DNA of 10,633 nucleotides from Holosporales bacterium (lineage in GTDB: Bacteria > Pseudomonadota > Alphaproteobacteria > BNTO01): NCBI GenBank assembly GCA_031257795.1, contig JAIRNW010000054.1, positions 1-10,633 of the forward strand. The letters are read 5' to 3'. The position numbers and the translations under genes are program-made. Numbering within the stretch: position 1 is the stretch's first letter; the number at the start of each line of letters is the position of its first letter. The notes beneath the pieces were generated by a model. The model did no database searches. It saw only the letters and a list, made by a program, of their open reading frames with translations, and was not told the origin of the DNA. This document shows, piece after piece, positions 1 to 6,890 of the stretch.

Positions 1-463
1 CTTGCGGTGCCGAGCTTTTAACTCGAGGCGGACCACGTCTGTCAGAAAATCGTATTTCATGGATGGAGTATTAACACATTATTCGGTTTTCTCCAAGAGG
101 TCAGTCAAGATGGGTATAGCTCCAGATGTAACGCAATGCGATGTTTGTGGTGGAGGAGAAAGAAGGCATTTTGCAGGAGAAACAGACCACATGTGGGAGA
201 TATTACATGGGACAGTTGAAGCTTCTCGTTCCTCTGCAGCTGAATCCCACAGAAATCCTTAGTGGGATGGGATAAATAACACAACAGCTCCATTTCGCGA
301 TGTCCCCAGCCCTCGAAGGTTTGCGGGTTCGTTGTCGACGCATCAGTGCGATATGTTTCTGTGTCGGGGAAACGGAGCAAGGTAAAAACGCTATGCTTTT
401 TTGCTTTAACATCTGGAAATTATGTCGTAGCATCAGCTTCTGTTTAGTTAGAAGGAGGACAAA
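1..463. other. Leading spacer with no recognisable gene
   Basis: I find no gene I can support here. The open frames on both strands give compositionally odd peptides with no familiar motif and no ribosome binding site. A short inverted repeat (ATCCCAC at 244-250 against GTGGGAT at 262-268) could form a small hairpin but has no T-tract. The segment around 320-380 contains GGGTTCGT and CAGTGCG strings that faintly recall the repeat family found later in the window, too weakly to call. The last bases hold the ribosome binding site of the downstream aldolase gene. The segment may be the 3' flank of a gene outside the window or decayed sequence. Confidence 0.5.
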
Positions 464-1549
464 ATGAAAAGCAGTCAAAGGATAGAGTTTAGTAGCGATT
501 ACAACGAAGGAGCCCATCCAAGGCTCATACAAAAATTAGTCGAGACCAACATGGCACAGACGTTTGGGTATGGCTTGGATCCGTATTGCGATGAGGCCGT
601 TGAGATCATCAGGGATCTGTGTGGAAATAGGGACGTCGACGTGCACTTCGTTGTTGGTGGCACGCTGACCAACCTGATTTCCGTCGCCGCGTGTTTGCGC
701 GCGCACGAAGGTGTGATCTCCCCAACAAACGGACACATTCACATACTAGAAACCGGCTCCATTGAAGCAACTGGGCACAAGATTCTGCTGATCCAAGGTG
801 AAAATGGCAAAATAACTGCGTCGCAAATCGACAGAGAGTACGAAGAGTATTGCAACAGCGATGCCAGGGTACACCTAGTCCATCCAAAATTGGTGTACAT
901 CACGCACCCAACAGAGTACGGCACACTGTACACAAAGGCGGAACTCAAGGCCATCAGCGACGTGTGCAAAAAGAGGGGGCTGTATCTGTTTGTGGACGGG
1001 GCGCGCCTGGGATACGGCATGACCGCGAAGGGAAGCGACTTCGATATCAAGTTTCTGACAGAATGTTGCGACATCTTCTACATCGGCGGTGCAAAGCAAG
1101 GCGCGCTGTTCGGCGAGGCGATCGTCGTAAAGAACAAAAACATTGCCGATGGATTCCGCCAGTTAATCAAGCAGCGCGGGGGATTAATGTCCAAGGGGCG
1201 CTTGCTTGGAATGCAATTCAGCGAGTTGTTCCGGGATGGGCTGTATTTCGATATAGCCAAGCACGCGAATGAAATGGCCGACTTGATCCGCACCTGTTTG
1301 AAAAACGCGGGCATAAGGTTTTTCGTGGAAAACACGACAAATCTGCTGTTTCCAATATTTCCAGATGACATGTTTCATAAACTTTCTGAGAAATATAGCC
1401 TCACGAACTTTAGCCGCTGGAATGAATCGTCAAGCGTGATCCGAATTGCGACGAGCTGGGCGACCACGGAGCAAAATGTGAACGCGCTGATTCACGATAT
1501 CGAAGAGGCGGCGAAGCAGTTTGGCGCGCAGCTTGCAAAGGTAGCCTAG
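464..1549 (+). CDS. Threonine aldolase / beta-eliminating lyase family PLP enzyme
   Basis: This 361-residue protein is a fold-type I PLP enzyme of the threonine aldolase/beta-eliminating lyase family. Such enzymes usually cleave L-threonine or allo-threonine to glycine and acetaldehyde in the cytoplasm. Visible marks are a VGGTLTN cofactor-phosphate segment (about 64-70), HIHILETGSIEATGHK (91-106) with a histidine that may stack on the cofactor ring, FVDGARLGYG (176-185) with Asp178 for the pyridine nitrogen and Arg181, and YIGGAKQGALFGEA (206-219) with Lys211 as the probable Schiff-base lysine. Length is normal for the family. The ATG is fixed by AGGAGG at 453-458, 5 nt upstream, the strongest ribosome binding site in the window. 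The gene stands alone and is followed 10 nt later by a repeat. It belongs to the branch divergent from E. coli LtaE, so substrate preference is not certain. Confidence 0.88.
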   Translation: MKSSQRIEFSSDYNEGAHPRLIQKLVETNMAQTFGYGLDPYCDEAVEIIRDLCGNRDVDVHFVVGGTLTNLISVAACLRAHEGVISPTNGHIHILETGSIEATGHKILLIQGENGKITASQIDREYEEYCNSDARVHLVHPKLVYITHPTEYGTLYTKAELKAISDVCKKRGLYLFVDGARLGYGMTAKGSDFDIKFLTECCDIFYIGGAKQGALFGEAIVVKNKNIADGFRQLIKQRGGLMSKGRLLGMQFSELFRDGLYFDIAKHANEMADLIRTCLKNAGIRFFVENTTNLLFPIFPDDMFHKLSEKYSLTNFSRWNESSSVIRIATSWATTEQNVNALIHDIEEAAKQFGAQLAKVA

Positions 1550-1559
1550 GGCCTCCTAT

Positions 1560-1689
1560 ATAGCTAATCACAACTGAACTTGTGGGTGGTTCGTCGAGCA
1601 GTTTCGGTAGGAGCAGTATTTTGGTACAGCTCTTCGCCTGCGCGACGTGTCTCCTGCCAACGATTCTTTTTGTGACAGGGTTCACACGC
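1560..1689 (+). repeat. Mosaic palindromic repeat, copy A
   Basis: The copy starts 10 nt after the aldolase stop. Its first part (ATAGCTAATCACAA, then TGTGGGTGGTTCGTCGAG) matches the reverse complement of the right end of the 5108-5268 element. Its middle (GGTACAGCTCTTCGCCTGCG then ACGTGTCTCCTGCC) matches the shared core of the family. Its end (ATTCTTTTTGTGAC at 1662-1675) matches 7150-7163. The core is more diverged than in the other copies. No coding capacity is apparent. Confidence 0.65.
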
Positions 1690-1700
1690 TTGTTCTAAGA

Positions 1701-1743
1701 TCCCGTTGACATAAGATTTAATTTGGTCTTTTCTGCGTCGAAT
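1701..1743 (+). repeat. 43-bp box, first copy
   Basis: The segment begins TCCCGTTGACATAAGATT and ends TCTTTTCTGCGTCGAAT. It recurs with only a few differences at 10448-10490, in the same orientation. Here it follows repeat copy A directly; at the right edge it leads into another family member. It appears to be the left flank of a further, truncated repeat. Confidence 0.6.
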
Positions 1744-1790
1744 GCGGAAACGCTAGCCGTCTACTCTCGTGGCGTAAAAACAATAAATAA

Positions 1791-1820
1791 TTGACAAAAA
1801 ATAACTCATTTTTATACAAT
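1791..1820 (+). promoter_or_regulatory. Sigma70-type promoter for the substrate-binding lipoprotein gene
   Basis: A perfect TTGACA box (1791-1796) is followed 16 bp later by TATACA (1813-1818), or 18 bp later by TACAAT (1815-1820). The region is A/T-rich and lies 38 nt before the ATG at 1858. It would drive the lipoprotein gene and probably pntAA behind it. This is read from box matches only. Confidence 0.6.
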
Positions 1821-1857
1821 CTTCTCATGGGTTGGTTTTGTATTATGGATCTTCATC

Positions 1858-2622
1858 ATGAAGCGGACACTCTCTTGGCTTTCTTCGGTTTTTTGTGCTG
1901 CAGCGTTGGCGCTGTGTATTGTGAGTTGTACGAAGAAGGCCCCACCTCTTGTCGTGCTAACAACGGGGGACACCGCCCCATTTTCTATGCGTGATAGCGG
2001 TGGGAATTTAGTTGGATTTGATATCGAGTTGATAAAATTAGTCGCCAAGGGAATGGGGCGAACCGTCGAGTTCACCTGCGTAACGTTTGAAGAGCTCATG
2101 AATAAGATAAAAACAAAAGAAGGCGACGTGGCGGTTGCCGGGATTTCCATCACCCCAGAGAGAGAACAGCTGTTCGACATGATCCCAACGGGCCACACTT
2201 GCGGCTTTGTCTTGCTTGTGCCTGACACGCTCGCGGTTAATGGCTTAGAGGATCTGAGCGAAAAAATGATCGGAGTAAGAACCGGGTCATGGCAGGAGCA
2301 CGTGGCGAAGTCTAGCTGGGAAAAGAACATGCGTAACCTGTTTGTTAAGAGCTTCAACAAGCTTTCCGGCGAGGACATTGTGGCGAAGTTGCGCTCAGGC
2401 GAACTGGCTGCAGTTGTGTTGGATACGGACGAGGCGAAGTACATCTCAGCGCATAACAGCGGTTTCAAGGTAGTTCCTCTTGATGCCGGAACGTTTGGCA
2501 TGGGTATACTGACTTGCAAGGGTTCGCCACACACCGATGATATAAAGAAGGTTATGCAGGAGAAAAAGGAACAGGTCGACGCGCTCGAAGTAAAGTGGTT
2601 CTCTGCTAAGTCTAAAAATTAA
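1858..2622 (+). CDS. Amino-acid-type ABC transporter substrate-binding lipoprotein
   Basis: This 254-residue protein has a lipoprotein signal peptide: basic N-terminus (MKR), a hydrophobic stretch to about residue 21 and a lipobox-like IVSC with Cys24 as the likely acylated residue. The rest fits the family 3 extracellular solute-binding proteins that feed polar amino acids to ABC importers. Signs are GFDIELIKLVAKGMG (53-67), DVAVAGISITPEREQLFD (90-107) with Arg102 at the position that usually binds the ligand alpha-carboxylate, IGVRTGSW (138-145), and AAVVLDTDEAKYI (184-196) with the usual ligand-amine acid near Asp189. Length is typical. There is a promoter upstream but no convincing Shine-Dalgarno site. 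No permease or ATPase gene is adjacent; instead pntAA follows after 21 nt. The ligand cannot be deduced. Confidence 0.85.
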   Translation: MKRTLSWLSSVFCAAALALCIVSCTKKAPPLVVLTTGDTAPFSMRDSGGNLVGFDIELIKLVAKGMGRTVEFTCVTFEELMNKIKTKEGDVAVAGISITPEREQLFDMIPTGHTCGFVLLVPDTLAVNGLEDLSEKMIGVRTGSWQEHVAKSSWEKNMRNLFVKSFNKLSGEDIVAKLRSGELAAVVLDTDEAKYISAHNSGFKVVPLDAGTFGMGILTCKGSPHTDDIKKVMQEKKEQVDALEVKWFSAKSKN

Positions 2623-2643
2623 TTACTGTTCGGTTTTCACGGT

Positions 2644-3840
2644 GTGTTAGTTGGCGCGCTAAAGGAAGCAGGCGGGGAGAGGCGCGTCTCTCTCACGCCA
2701 AAGGTCGTGAAGCGGTTCGGGGCGCCGTCGCTGCAGTTCGCGGTGGAGAGCGGGGCCGGGGCTGGCTCTATCTATAGCGACGCGGAGTATCTGGCTTGTG
2801 GAGCCGCAATAGAAAACAAAAATGAAATCATAAAGAAGGCCGATGTTCTGCTGGCGGTGGGCTGCCCTGATGAAGGTACAATCTCCGCGATGCAAGAAGG
2901 GACCGTGCTAGTTGGCCAGCTCTCCCCGCTCAAAAATGAGCCGCTGATGCGTTTGCTCGCAGAAAAGGGAGTTGAGGCGTTTAGCCTGGAGAGGCTGCCG
3001 CGAATTTCGCGCGCGCAACCCATGGACGTCCTATCTTCGCAAAGCTCGCTGGCGGGCTATCAAGCCGTGATCCTCGCGGCAAGCAAGCTCGGAAGAGTTT
3101 TCCCATTAATGATGACGCCAACAGGCTCAATCCCTGCAGTTAAAGTTCTGGTTGTTGGCGCTGGGATTGCGGGGCTCCAGGCGATAGCTACAGCGAAGAG
3201 GCTCGGGGCTGTGGTCTGCGCGTTTGACGTGCGTTCCAGCGCGAAAGAAGAGGTCGAGAGCCTCGGGGCGACGTTTATGGACGTCCCGAACACCGAGAGC
3301 GGAGAGGGCGGAGGCGGCTATGCCAAGGAAATGGGGGCTGAGTACAAAAAGGCGCAGGAGGCAAAGCTGCTAGAGGTGATTGGGCGGCAGGACGTTGTGA
3401 TCACGACCGCGCAAATCCCCGACAAGCCGGCTCCGCGCATCATAACGCGGCAGATGATCGAGCTGATGCCACCAAATTCTATTGTTGTGGATTTGGCTGG
3501 GGAGAACGGCGGGAATTGCGAGGGGGCGCGGCTTGGGGAGGAGGTTTGCTTCGGGGGGCGGAGGCTGATTGCTCCTTTGCGCATCTTGAATGAGGTGGCG
3601 CAGACGGCGAGCGATTTGTTGGCGGCGAATTTTATGGCTTTCGTGACGTCTTTGTTGCGGGAGGAACAGTACAATCCGGCTGTCACTCAAGTGAACCTCG
3701 CAGATGTGGCTGAAGGGCAAGCGCGCGAAACCACCACGCCCGCAAAGGAAAAAAAGCGTATCTCGTTCGATCTTGATGATCAATTAGTGAAAAGCAGCCT
3801 CATTCCCGCAGTGATTAATGTGGTCTCGTCGCGAAAGTAA
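2644..3840 (+). CDS. pntAA: NAD(P) transhydrogenase subunit alpha, part 1 (PntAA)
   Basis: This 398-residue protein is domain I of proton-translocating transhydrogenase. It binds NAD(H) and passes hydride to NADP in domain III, coupled to the proton gradient. It starts with the usual KEAGGERRVSLTP segment (7-19). The RQD loop PRISRAQPMDVLS (119-131) keeps Arg120, Gln125, Asp128 and Ser131, which correspond to Arg127, Gln132, Asp135 and Ser138 of the Rhodospirillum rubrum protein. The dinucleotide loop is VGAGIAGLQA (171-180). GGGGYAKEMG (222-231), TTAQIPDKPAP (254-264) and VDLAGENGGNCE (282-293) separate it from alanine dehydrogenase. It ends without membrane helices, as in alphaproteobacterial split enzymes. 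The start is GTG at 2644 with no clear Shine-Dalgarno site; the fit to family N-termini supports it. pntAB and pntB do not follow. Confidence 0.93.
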   Translation: MLVGALKEAGGERRVSLTPKVVKRFGAPSLQFAVESGAGAGSIYSDAEYLACGAAIENKNEIIKKADVLLAVGCPDEGTISAMQEGTVLVGQLSPLKNEPLMRLLAEKGVEAFSLERLPRISRAQPMDVLSSQSSLAGYQAVILAASKLGRVFPLMMTPTGSIPAVKVLVVGAGIAGLQAIATAKRLGAVVCAFDVRSSAKEEVESLGATFMDVPNTESGEGGGGYAKEMGAEYKKAQEAKLLEVIGRQDVVITTAQIPDKPAPRIITRQMIELMPPNSIVVDLAGENGGNCEGARLGEEVCFGGRRLIAPLRILNEVAQTASDLLAANFMAFVTSLLREEQYNPAVTQVNLADVAEGQARETTTPAKEKKRISFDLDDQLVKSSLIPAVINVVSSRK

Positions 3841-3851
3841 CAGGCTTTGGA

Positions 3852-4412
3852 CTATTTAACTTCACAAACCCCAGTGCTGCTGGATACTTTCGAGGATGTT
3901 GTCCCTGTGGCCTTCCCTTCCTGGTCAAAGGCGTTTACTTTAATCTCAAGCGAGTTGTACCTAATGCCAACAACTTCATAGTCAAGAATTTGAACAACGT
4001 GGAAAAAGTGGTTTGTTCCGAAAATATGTTCTTTAAGCACTGTTGTCTTCCCCTCGACCCACCCGTACCTTTTTATTGTAATTGTTGGGAGTAGAGTCCC
4101 ATTATTGAGGCTTTGCTCTATCAGCGGGCTTTTCTGAAATATGCTGATTATGACGTATAGCACCTCGAATTCCATGGCGGCGCTCGGAAAAAAGTTTGTT
4201 CGTGAGTATTCTCTCGTGATTCTATGAAAACCATACGTGTATCCGAACAATACGGTTGTTACATTTATTCCAGGAAAAGCAAAAGTAACCGTGTAGTCTT
4301 GAGTTAATTTTCCTTTAGATGTGTGTGGATCGACTTTAAAAAAACCGTCAACTTGTTCAAGAATTGGGATGTGTATTCCGCTTACTCCTGGAACTTTAAA
4401 TATTGTTTTCAT
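3852..4412 (-). CDS. Beta-rich hypothetical protein, possibly Hcp-like T6SS tube protein
   Basis: This 186-residue protein has no signal peptide or membrane segment and is rich in predicted beta strands. I do not recognise it with certainty. The pattern recalls Hcp, the hexameric ring protein of the T6SS inner tube: an IFKVPGVSG opening (4-12), a FGYTYGFHRITREYSR segment (56-71), then FQKSPLIEQSLNNGTLLP (91-108) followed by ITIKRYG (111-117), which resembles the Hcp SPLL..A..NG strand-helix-strand, and a strand LEIKVNAFD near the end. Length is slightly above the usual 160-170. It lies 11 nt tail-to-tail from pntAA with no terminator between. tssK is close by on the same strand, which supports a secretion role. 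No good Shine-Dalgarno site precedes the ATG. It could instead be an unrelated beta-sandwich protein. Confidence 0.75.
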   Translation of the reverse strand: MKTIFKVPGVSGIHIPILEQVDGFFKVDPHTSKGKLTQDYTVTFAFPGINVTTVLFGYTYGFHRITREYSRTNFFPSAAMEFEVLYVIISIFQKSPLIEQSLNNGTLLPTITIKRYGWVEGKTTVLKEHIFGTNHFFHVVQILDYEVVGIRYNSLEIKVNAFDQEGKATGTTSSKVSSSTGVCEVK

Positions 4413-4475
4413 GTTTTAGCATTCAATCTTGCAAAGAGTTTGCCGGTACTCCGCTTTGAGTCGGCAGGACCAACT

Positions 4476-4505
4476 TTTATAAAAAGTATGGCAATGATAT
4501 TTCAA
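4476..4505 (-). promoter_or_regulatory. Candidate promoter for the Hcp-like gene
   Basis: On the minus strand TTGAAA (4505-4500) is separated by 18 bp from TATAAA (4481-4476), giving a predicted transcript start near 4469 and a leader of roughly 55-60 nt before the ATG at 4412. The boxes are a fair but not perfect sigma70 match. Confidence 0.4.
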
Positions 4506-4554
4506 GAGAGCAATAGTTGTATGTTGTAAAAACGGTAAACTGGTGGTGTCCGCG

Positions 4555-4705
4555 AGACTTTTTGAGCCTCAGCACGTTATAAACCCACAAAAAGGGCGAG
4601 CTCGTCGCCGCGATGCTCGGCTTGAGCAGTACGTCTAGTACAGCTCTGTGCCCGTGCTTCGAGGCTCCTGCTCCAAATTCTTTTTGAGCCTTCGCACGTA
4701 TTCAC
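4555..4705 (+). repeat. Mosaic palindromic repeat, copy B
   Basis: This repeat occupies the spacer between the divergent Hcp-like and HU genes. It is bounded by a direct repeat of about 20 bp: CTTTTTGAGCCT then GCACGT at 4558-4577, and again at 4680-4699. Between them lies a diverged core, GAGCAGTACGTCTAGTACAG (4624-4643), with the two GTAC-type half-sites, followed by CTCTGTGC and GGCTCCTGCTCCAAATTC, which match the right half of the other copies. It is likely an old family member. Confidence 0.55.
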
Positions 4706-4821
4706 ATTGGCTGCTTCTTCACTTTTTACTGGTTTTTTCTCGTTTTCTTAAAAAAATAGTTGTGTATCAAACGATTCATGCATAAAGTGAACGATGAGTT
4801 TTGTTTTGTTTTTGGAGTGGT

Positions 4822-5103
4822 ATGAACAAGGGTGAATTAGTAGCGGCTGTGGCAGAAGCCACCGGAGCCAAAAAGGTAGATTGCGAGGACATCTTGGGGG
4901 CCATTATTGATGTCATTTACAATACTCTGAAAAAGGGCGGAGATGTTCGCTTGGTTGGGTTTGGGACGTTCTCTGTTGCGCAGAGGAAAGAGTCGATTGG
5001 ACGCAATCCAAGCAATGGTGCGGAAATAAAGATTCCAGCGTGCAAGGTGCCTAAGTTTAAGGCGGGGCAGACGCTGAAAGACGTCGTTAATGGCGGCAAG
5101 TAA
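4822..5103 (+). CDS. HU/IHF family DNA-binding protein
   Basis: This 93-residue protein is a complete HU-type histone-like protein, which binds and bends DNA as a dimer in the nucleoid. It opens with MNKGELVAAVAEATGAKK (1-18), the helical dimer part, followed by VRLVGFGTFSV (42-52), the conserved beta turn, and GRNPSNGAEIKIPA (60-73) with the RNP tip of the DNA-intercalating arm, here Arg61-Asn62-Pro63. It ends in VPKFKAGQTLKDVVN (76-90). Length is exactly that expected. The reading frame stays open further upstream, but the ATG at 4822 has GGAG at 4814-4817 and gives the standard family N-terminus. A Cys at 21 and another at 74 are unusual for HU. The stop is only 4 nt from the terminal inverted repeat of the next element. 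HU and IHF subunits are hard to separate by eye; HU is more likely. Confidence 0.93.
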   Translation: MNKGELVAAVAEATGAKKVDCEDILGAIIDVIYNTLKKGGDVRLVGFGTFSVAQRKESIGRNPSNGAEIKIPACKVPKFKAGQTLKDVVNGGK

Positions 5104-5107
5104 TTAC

Positions 5108-5268
5108 ATAGCCAATCACACATGAACCGTGAGCAGGAGACACGTAGCGCAGAAGCGCAGCGTGCTAAACGTGCGTGAGCATTCGAGCAACGTCGGGCTC
5201 CCGGCAAAGTCGCAGGTTTTGTTGGTGTATCGACTCGATGAACCCACAGCTCACTTGTGATTGGCTAT
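5108..5268 (-). repeat. Mosaic palindromic repeat, copy C, with 13-bp terminal inverted repeats
   Basis: ATAGCCAATCACA (5108-5120) and TGTGATTGGCTAT (5256-5268) are perfect inverted repeats bounding a 161-bp element. It fills the gap between the HU stop and the tssK stop, leaving 4 nt on each side. Read on the minus strand, its interior has ACCAACAAA, GCGACTTTGCCGGGAGC, TGCTCGAATGCTCACG and ACGTGTCTCCTGC, matching 6912-6970 and the cores of the other copies. The paired ends could fold in RNA from either direction and serve as a shared terminator, but there is no T-tract. Confidence 0.8.
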
Positions 5269-5272
5269 AGGT

Positions 5273-6733
5273 CTAGTGTTTGGGAACGTATAGAACAATA
5301 TCAAGCGGCCGGTTCTCTTCTGTGTCTGATTGATTGAATATGTGCAAATATTGGTCTCTCACAACATAGTCGTTCTCAACATCAACGGAAAATATAGTTA
5401 TGTCTCTCGGGGGCGACAGTTTATACAAGCGCTCGTCGCTAACAATAGTCCGAGGCGCGCCCAGCACCCTCTTTCCCTTGACCTGCGCCAGCGCCCCGTC
5501 CGACGCGACTACCGCCCCAAGCATCCACTCTCCTATCTGATTATACGTCGTGCCGGCCCGCGTTTTCACGCCGACCAATAATTTGCTGCTTTCTCCTTTA
5601 TTCTCCTCATTGCTCGCGAAATACGCTTTGTGCAGCTTCAGAGAGAAAATCTTATCATTCTTTATGAAAGGAAAAACCGTGTACTCAACAGAAAGGCGAT
5701 CAATATTTCTAATAATATATTCCAAAATCTGCTCAATACTTTCGTCTATTCTATTATGATTGTATGGTGCGAATTTTTTGGGAACCTGAAACAAAACCAG
5801 CTGAGCTATCGTCCCGGCAATGCGTACGAGCTCGCAATACAAAAAATATGGAGGCACGGAATCAGACAGCACAACCTCCAAAATTGGCAAAACACTAATC
5901 AAAGGTCTCAAGATATCCGCCGTTTCCCGTAATAAATTAGAGCCGACCTGATTGTGCATCTTTTCACTGAAAACGTGGACCTTTTCGCGGATCTTCTTGG
6001 CGACAACCGCGCTCCTTTGCAGTATCGGGGAATCCTCGCTTAGCAAAAAACACGGCGGAGTGTATTCCAATAACTTGAAAACCCCGTCCTCAAACTTCAC
6101 GGCGGCAATAGGGAAGCCCACGCATTTACTTGGAATTACCCCTCCAAACTGCAGCAAAAAATTCGGGAGCAGACGCGGAATTGATATGGGGTTGTCGTTT
6201 GTATTTTCATCATACACGTCTCCGCCTTCGTGCGAGTTGAAGCGCGGGCTCGCCCCGAGCACCGGGGAAACTCCCTTGCAGTGCTCTGCGATTGTGATTT
6301 GTATCCAATCGGCTTTGTCGGCGAGCTGGGCCTCAAAAGGCGAGAGGTCAAGCTCTAGTGTGAAGCTGTCGCGCGCTGAATCGTAGTTGTAGACCAGGGT
6401 GTCTGGCATTACGATTGCGGCTTTAAGCACCCTAAACACGCCTGTTGTTAGCGAGACAGCGTCTATTTGTAAGTTGCTGACGCCGTAGTGGTATTTGGAT
6501 AACGCGCGCAAATGATGTGCCAAGACTTGCTGGCTTCTAAAGTCTTGCTGCTGAAAATGATGTGGGGACAGCGGCATGCCGTCATGCCATTGGATTTGCG
6601 GGGTTAGTTCCACGGAGTCTTGCAAAATTTTTTTTGGCGGCGTTCCTGATGGAGGGGACGAGGACGCTGCGGGGGGCGCCGAGTTTCCATTCTGATCGCT
6701 AATATTTTCACTACTCATAGAATTGTCAGACAT
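5273..6733 (-). CDS. tssK: Type VI secretion system baseplate subunit TssK
   Basis: This 486-residue protein is TssK, the trimeric adaptor that links the T6SS baseplate wedges (TssEFG) to the inner-membrane complex (TssL, TssM). The signature IQWHDGMPLSPHHFQQQD (47-64) is the conserved N-terminal shell motif (usually W.EGM.L.PQHFQQQD). Further marks are VPPYFLYCELVRIAGTIAQL in the helical middle and FAPYNHN just after it. The C-terminal part, from about residue 360 to 486, is the expected receptor-binding beta domain. The family is normally near 440-450 residues; the excess is a Ser/Pro/Asn-rich, probably disordered leader of about 40 residues. Starts at Met1 (6733) and Met6 (6718) both lack a clear Shine-Dalgarno site. 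No other T6SS gene is adjacent apart from the tentative Hcp-like one, so the locus is scattered. Confidence 0.93.
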   Translation of the reverse strand: MSDNSMSSENISDQNGNSAPPAASSSPPSGTPPKKILQDSVELTPQIQWHDGMPLSPHHFQQQDFRSQQVLAHHLRALSKYHYGVSNLQIDAVSLTTGVFRVLKAAIVMPDTLVYNYDSARDSFTLELDLSPFEAQLADKADWIQITIAEHCKGVSPVLGASPRFNSHEGGDVYDENTNDNPISIPRLLPNFLLQFGGVIPSKCVGFPIAAVKFEDGVFKLLEYTPPCFLLSEDSPILQRSAVVAKKIREKVHVFSEKMHNQVGSNLLRETADILRPLISVLPILEVVLSDSVPPYFLYCELVRIAGTIAQLVLFQVPKKFAPYNHNRIDESIEQILEYIIRNIDRLSVEYTVFPFIKNDKIFSLKLHKAYFASNEENKGESSKLLVGVKTRAGTTYNQIGEWMLGAVVASDGALAQVKGKRVLGAPRTIVSDERLYKLSPPRDITIFSVDVENDYVVRDQYLHIFNQSDTEENRPLDIVLYVPKH

Positions 6734-6890
6734 CTAAAGTACTAACCATCAATTATCATAAATTCCGCAAAACATATATACATTTCGAACCTGAAAACCA
6801 GGATTTTTCTCGACTCGTATGCCGCAATCCATCTGCGGGAAACACTTGAGAGTTAGGTGAGATGAGTATATACCAAGTTACAAAAAGTTT

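Noticed and set aside
2..380. Open frames on both strands in the leading spacer (2-262 plus; 105-380 minus)
   Set aside because: Peptides have no family motif, no ribosome binding site and chance-like composition.
1812..2534. A 240-residue frame antisense to the substrate-binding lipoprotein gene
   Set aside because: It is a shadow of a clearly coding gene with a signal peptide and family motifs on the other strand.
4760..4787. TTGTGT and CATAAA boxes upstream of the HU gene
   Set aside because: Box matches and a 15-bp spacing are too poor to call a promoter.
6803..6838. Small hairpins (CCTG/CAGG and CCGCA/TGCGG) between tssK and plsY
   Set aside because: Stems of 4-5 bp are expected by chance and do not lie at a gene end.
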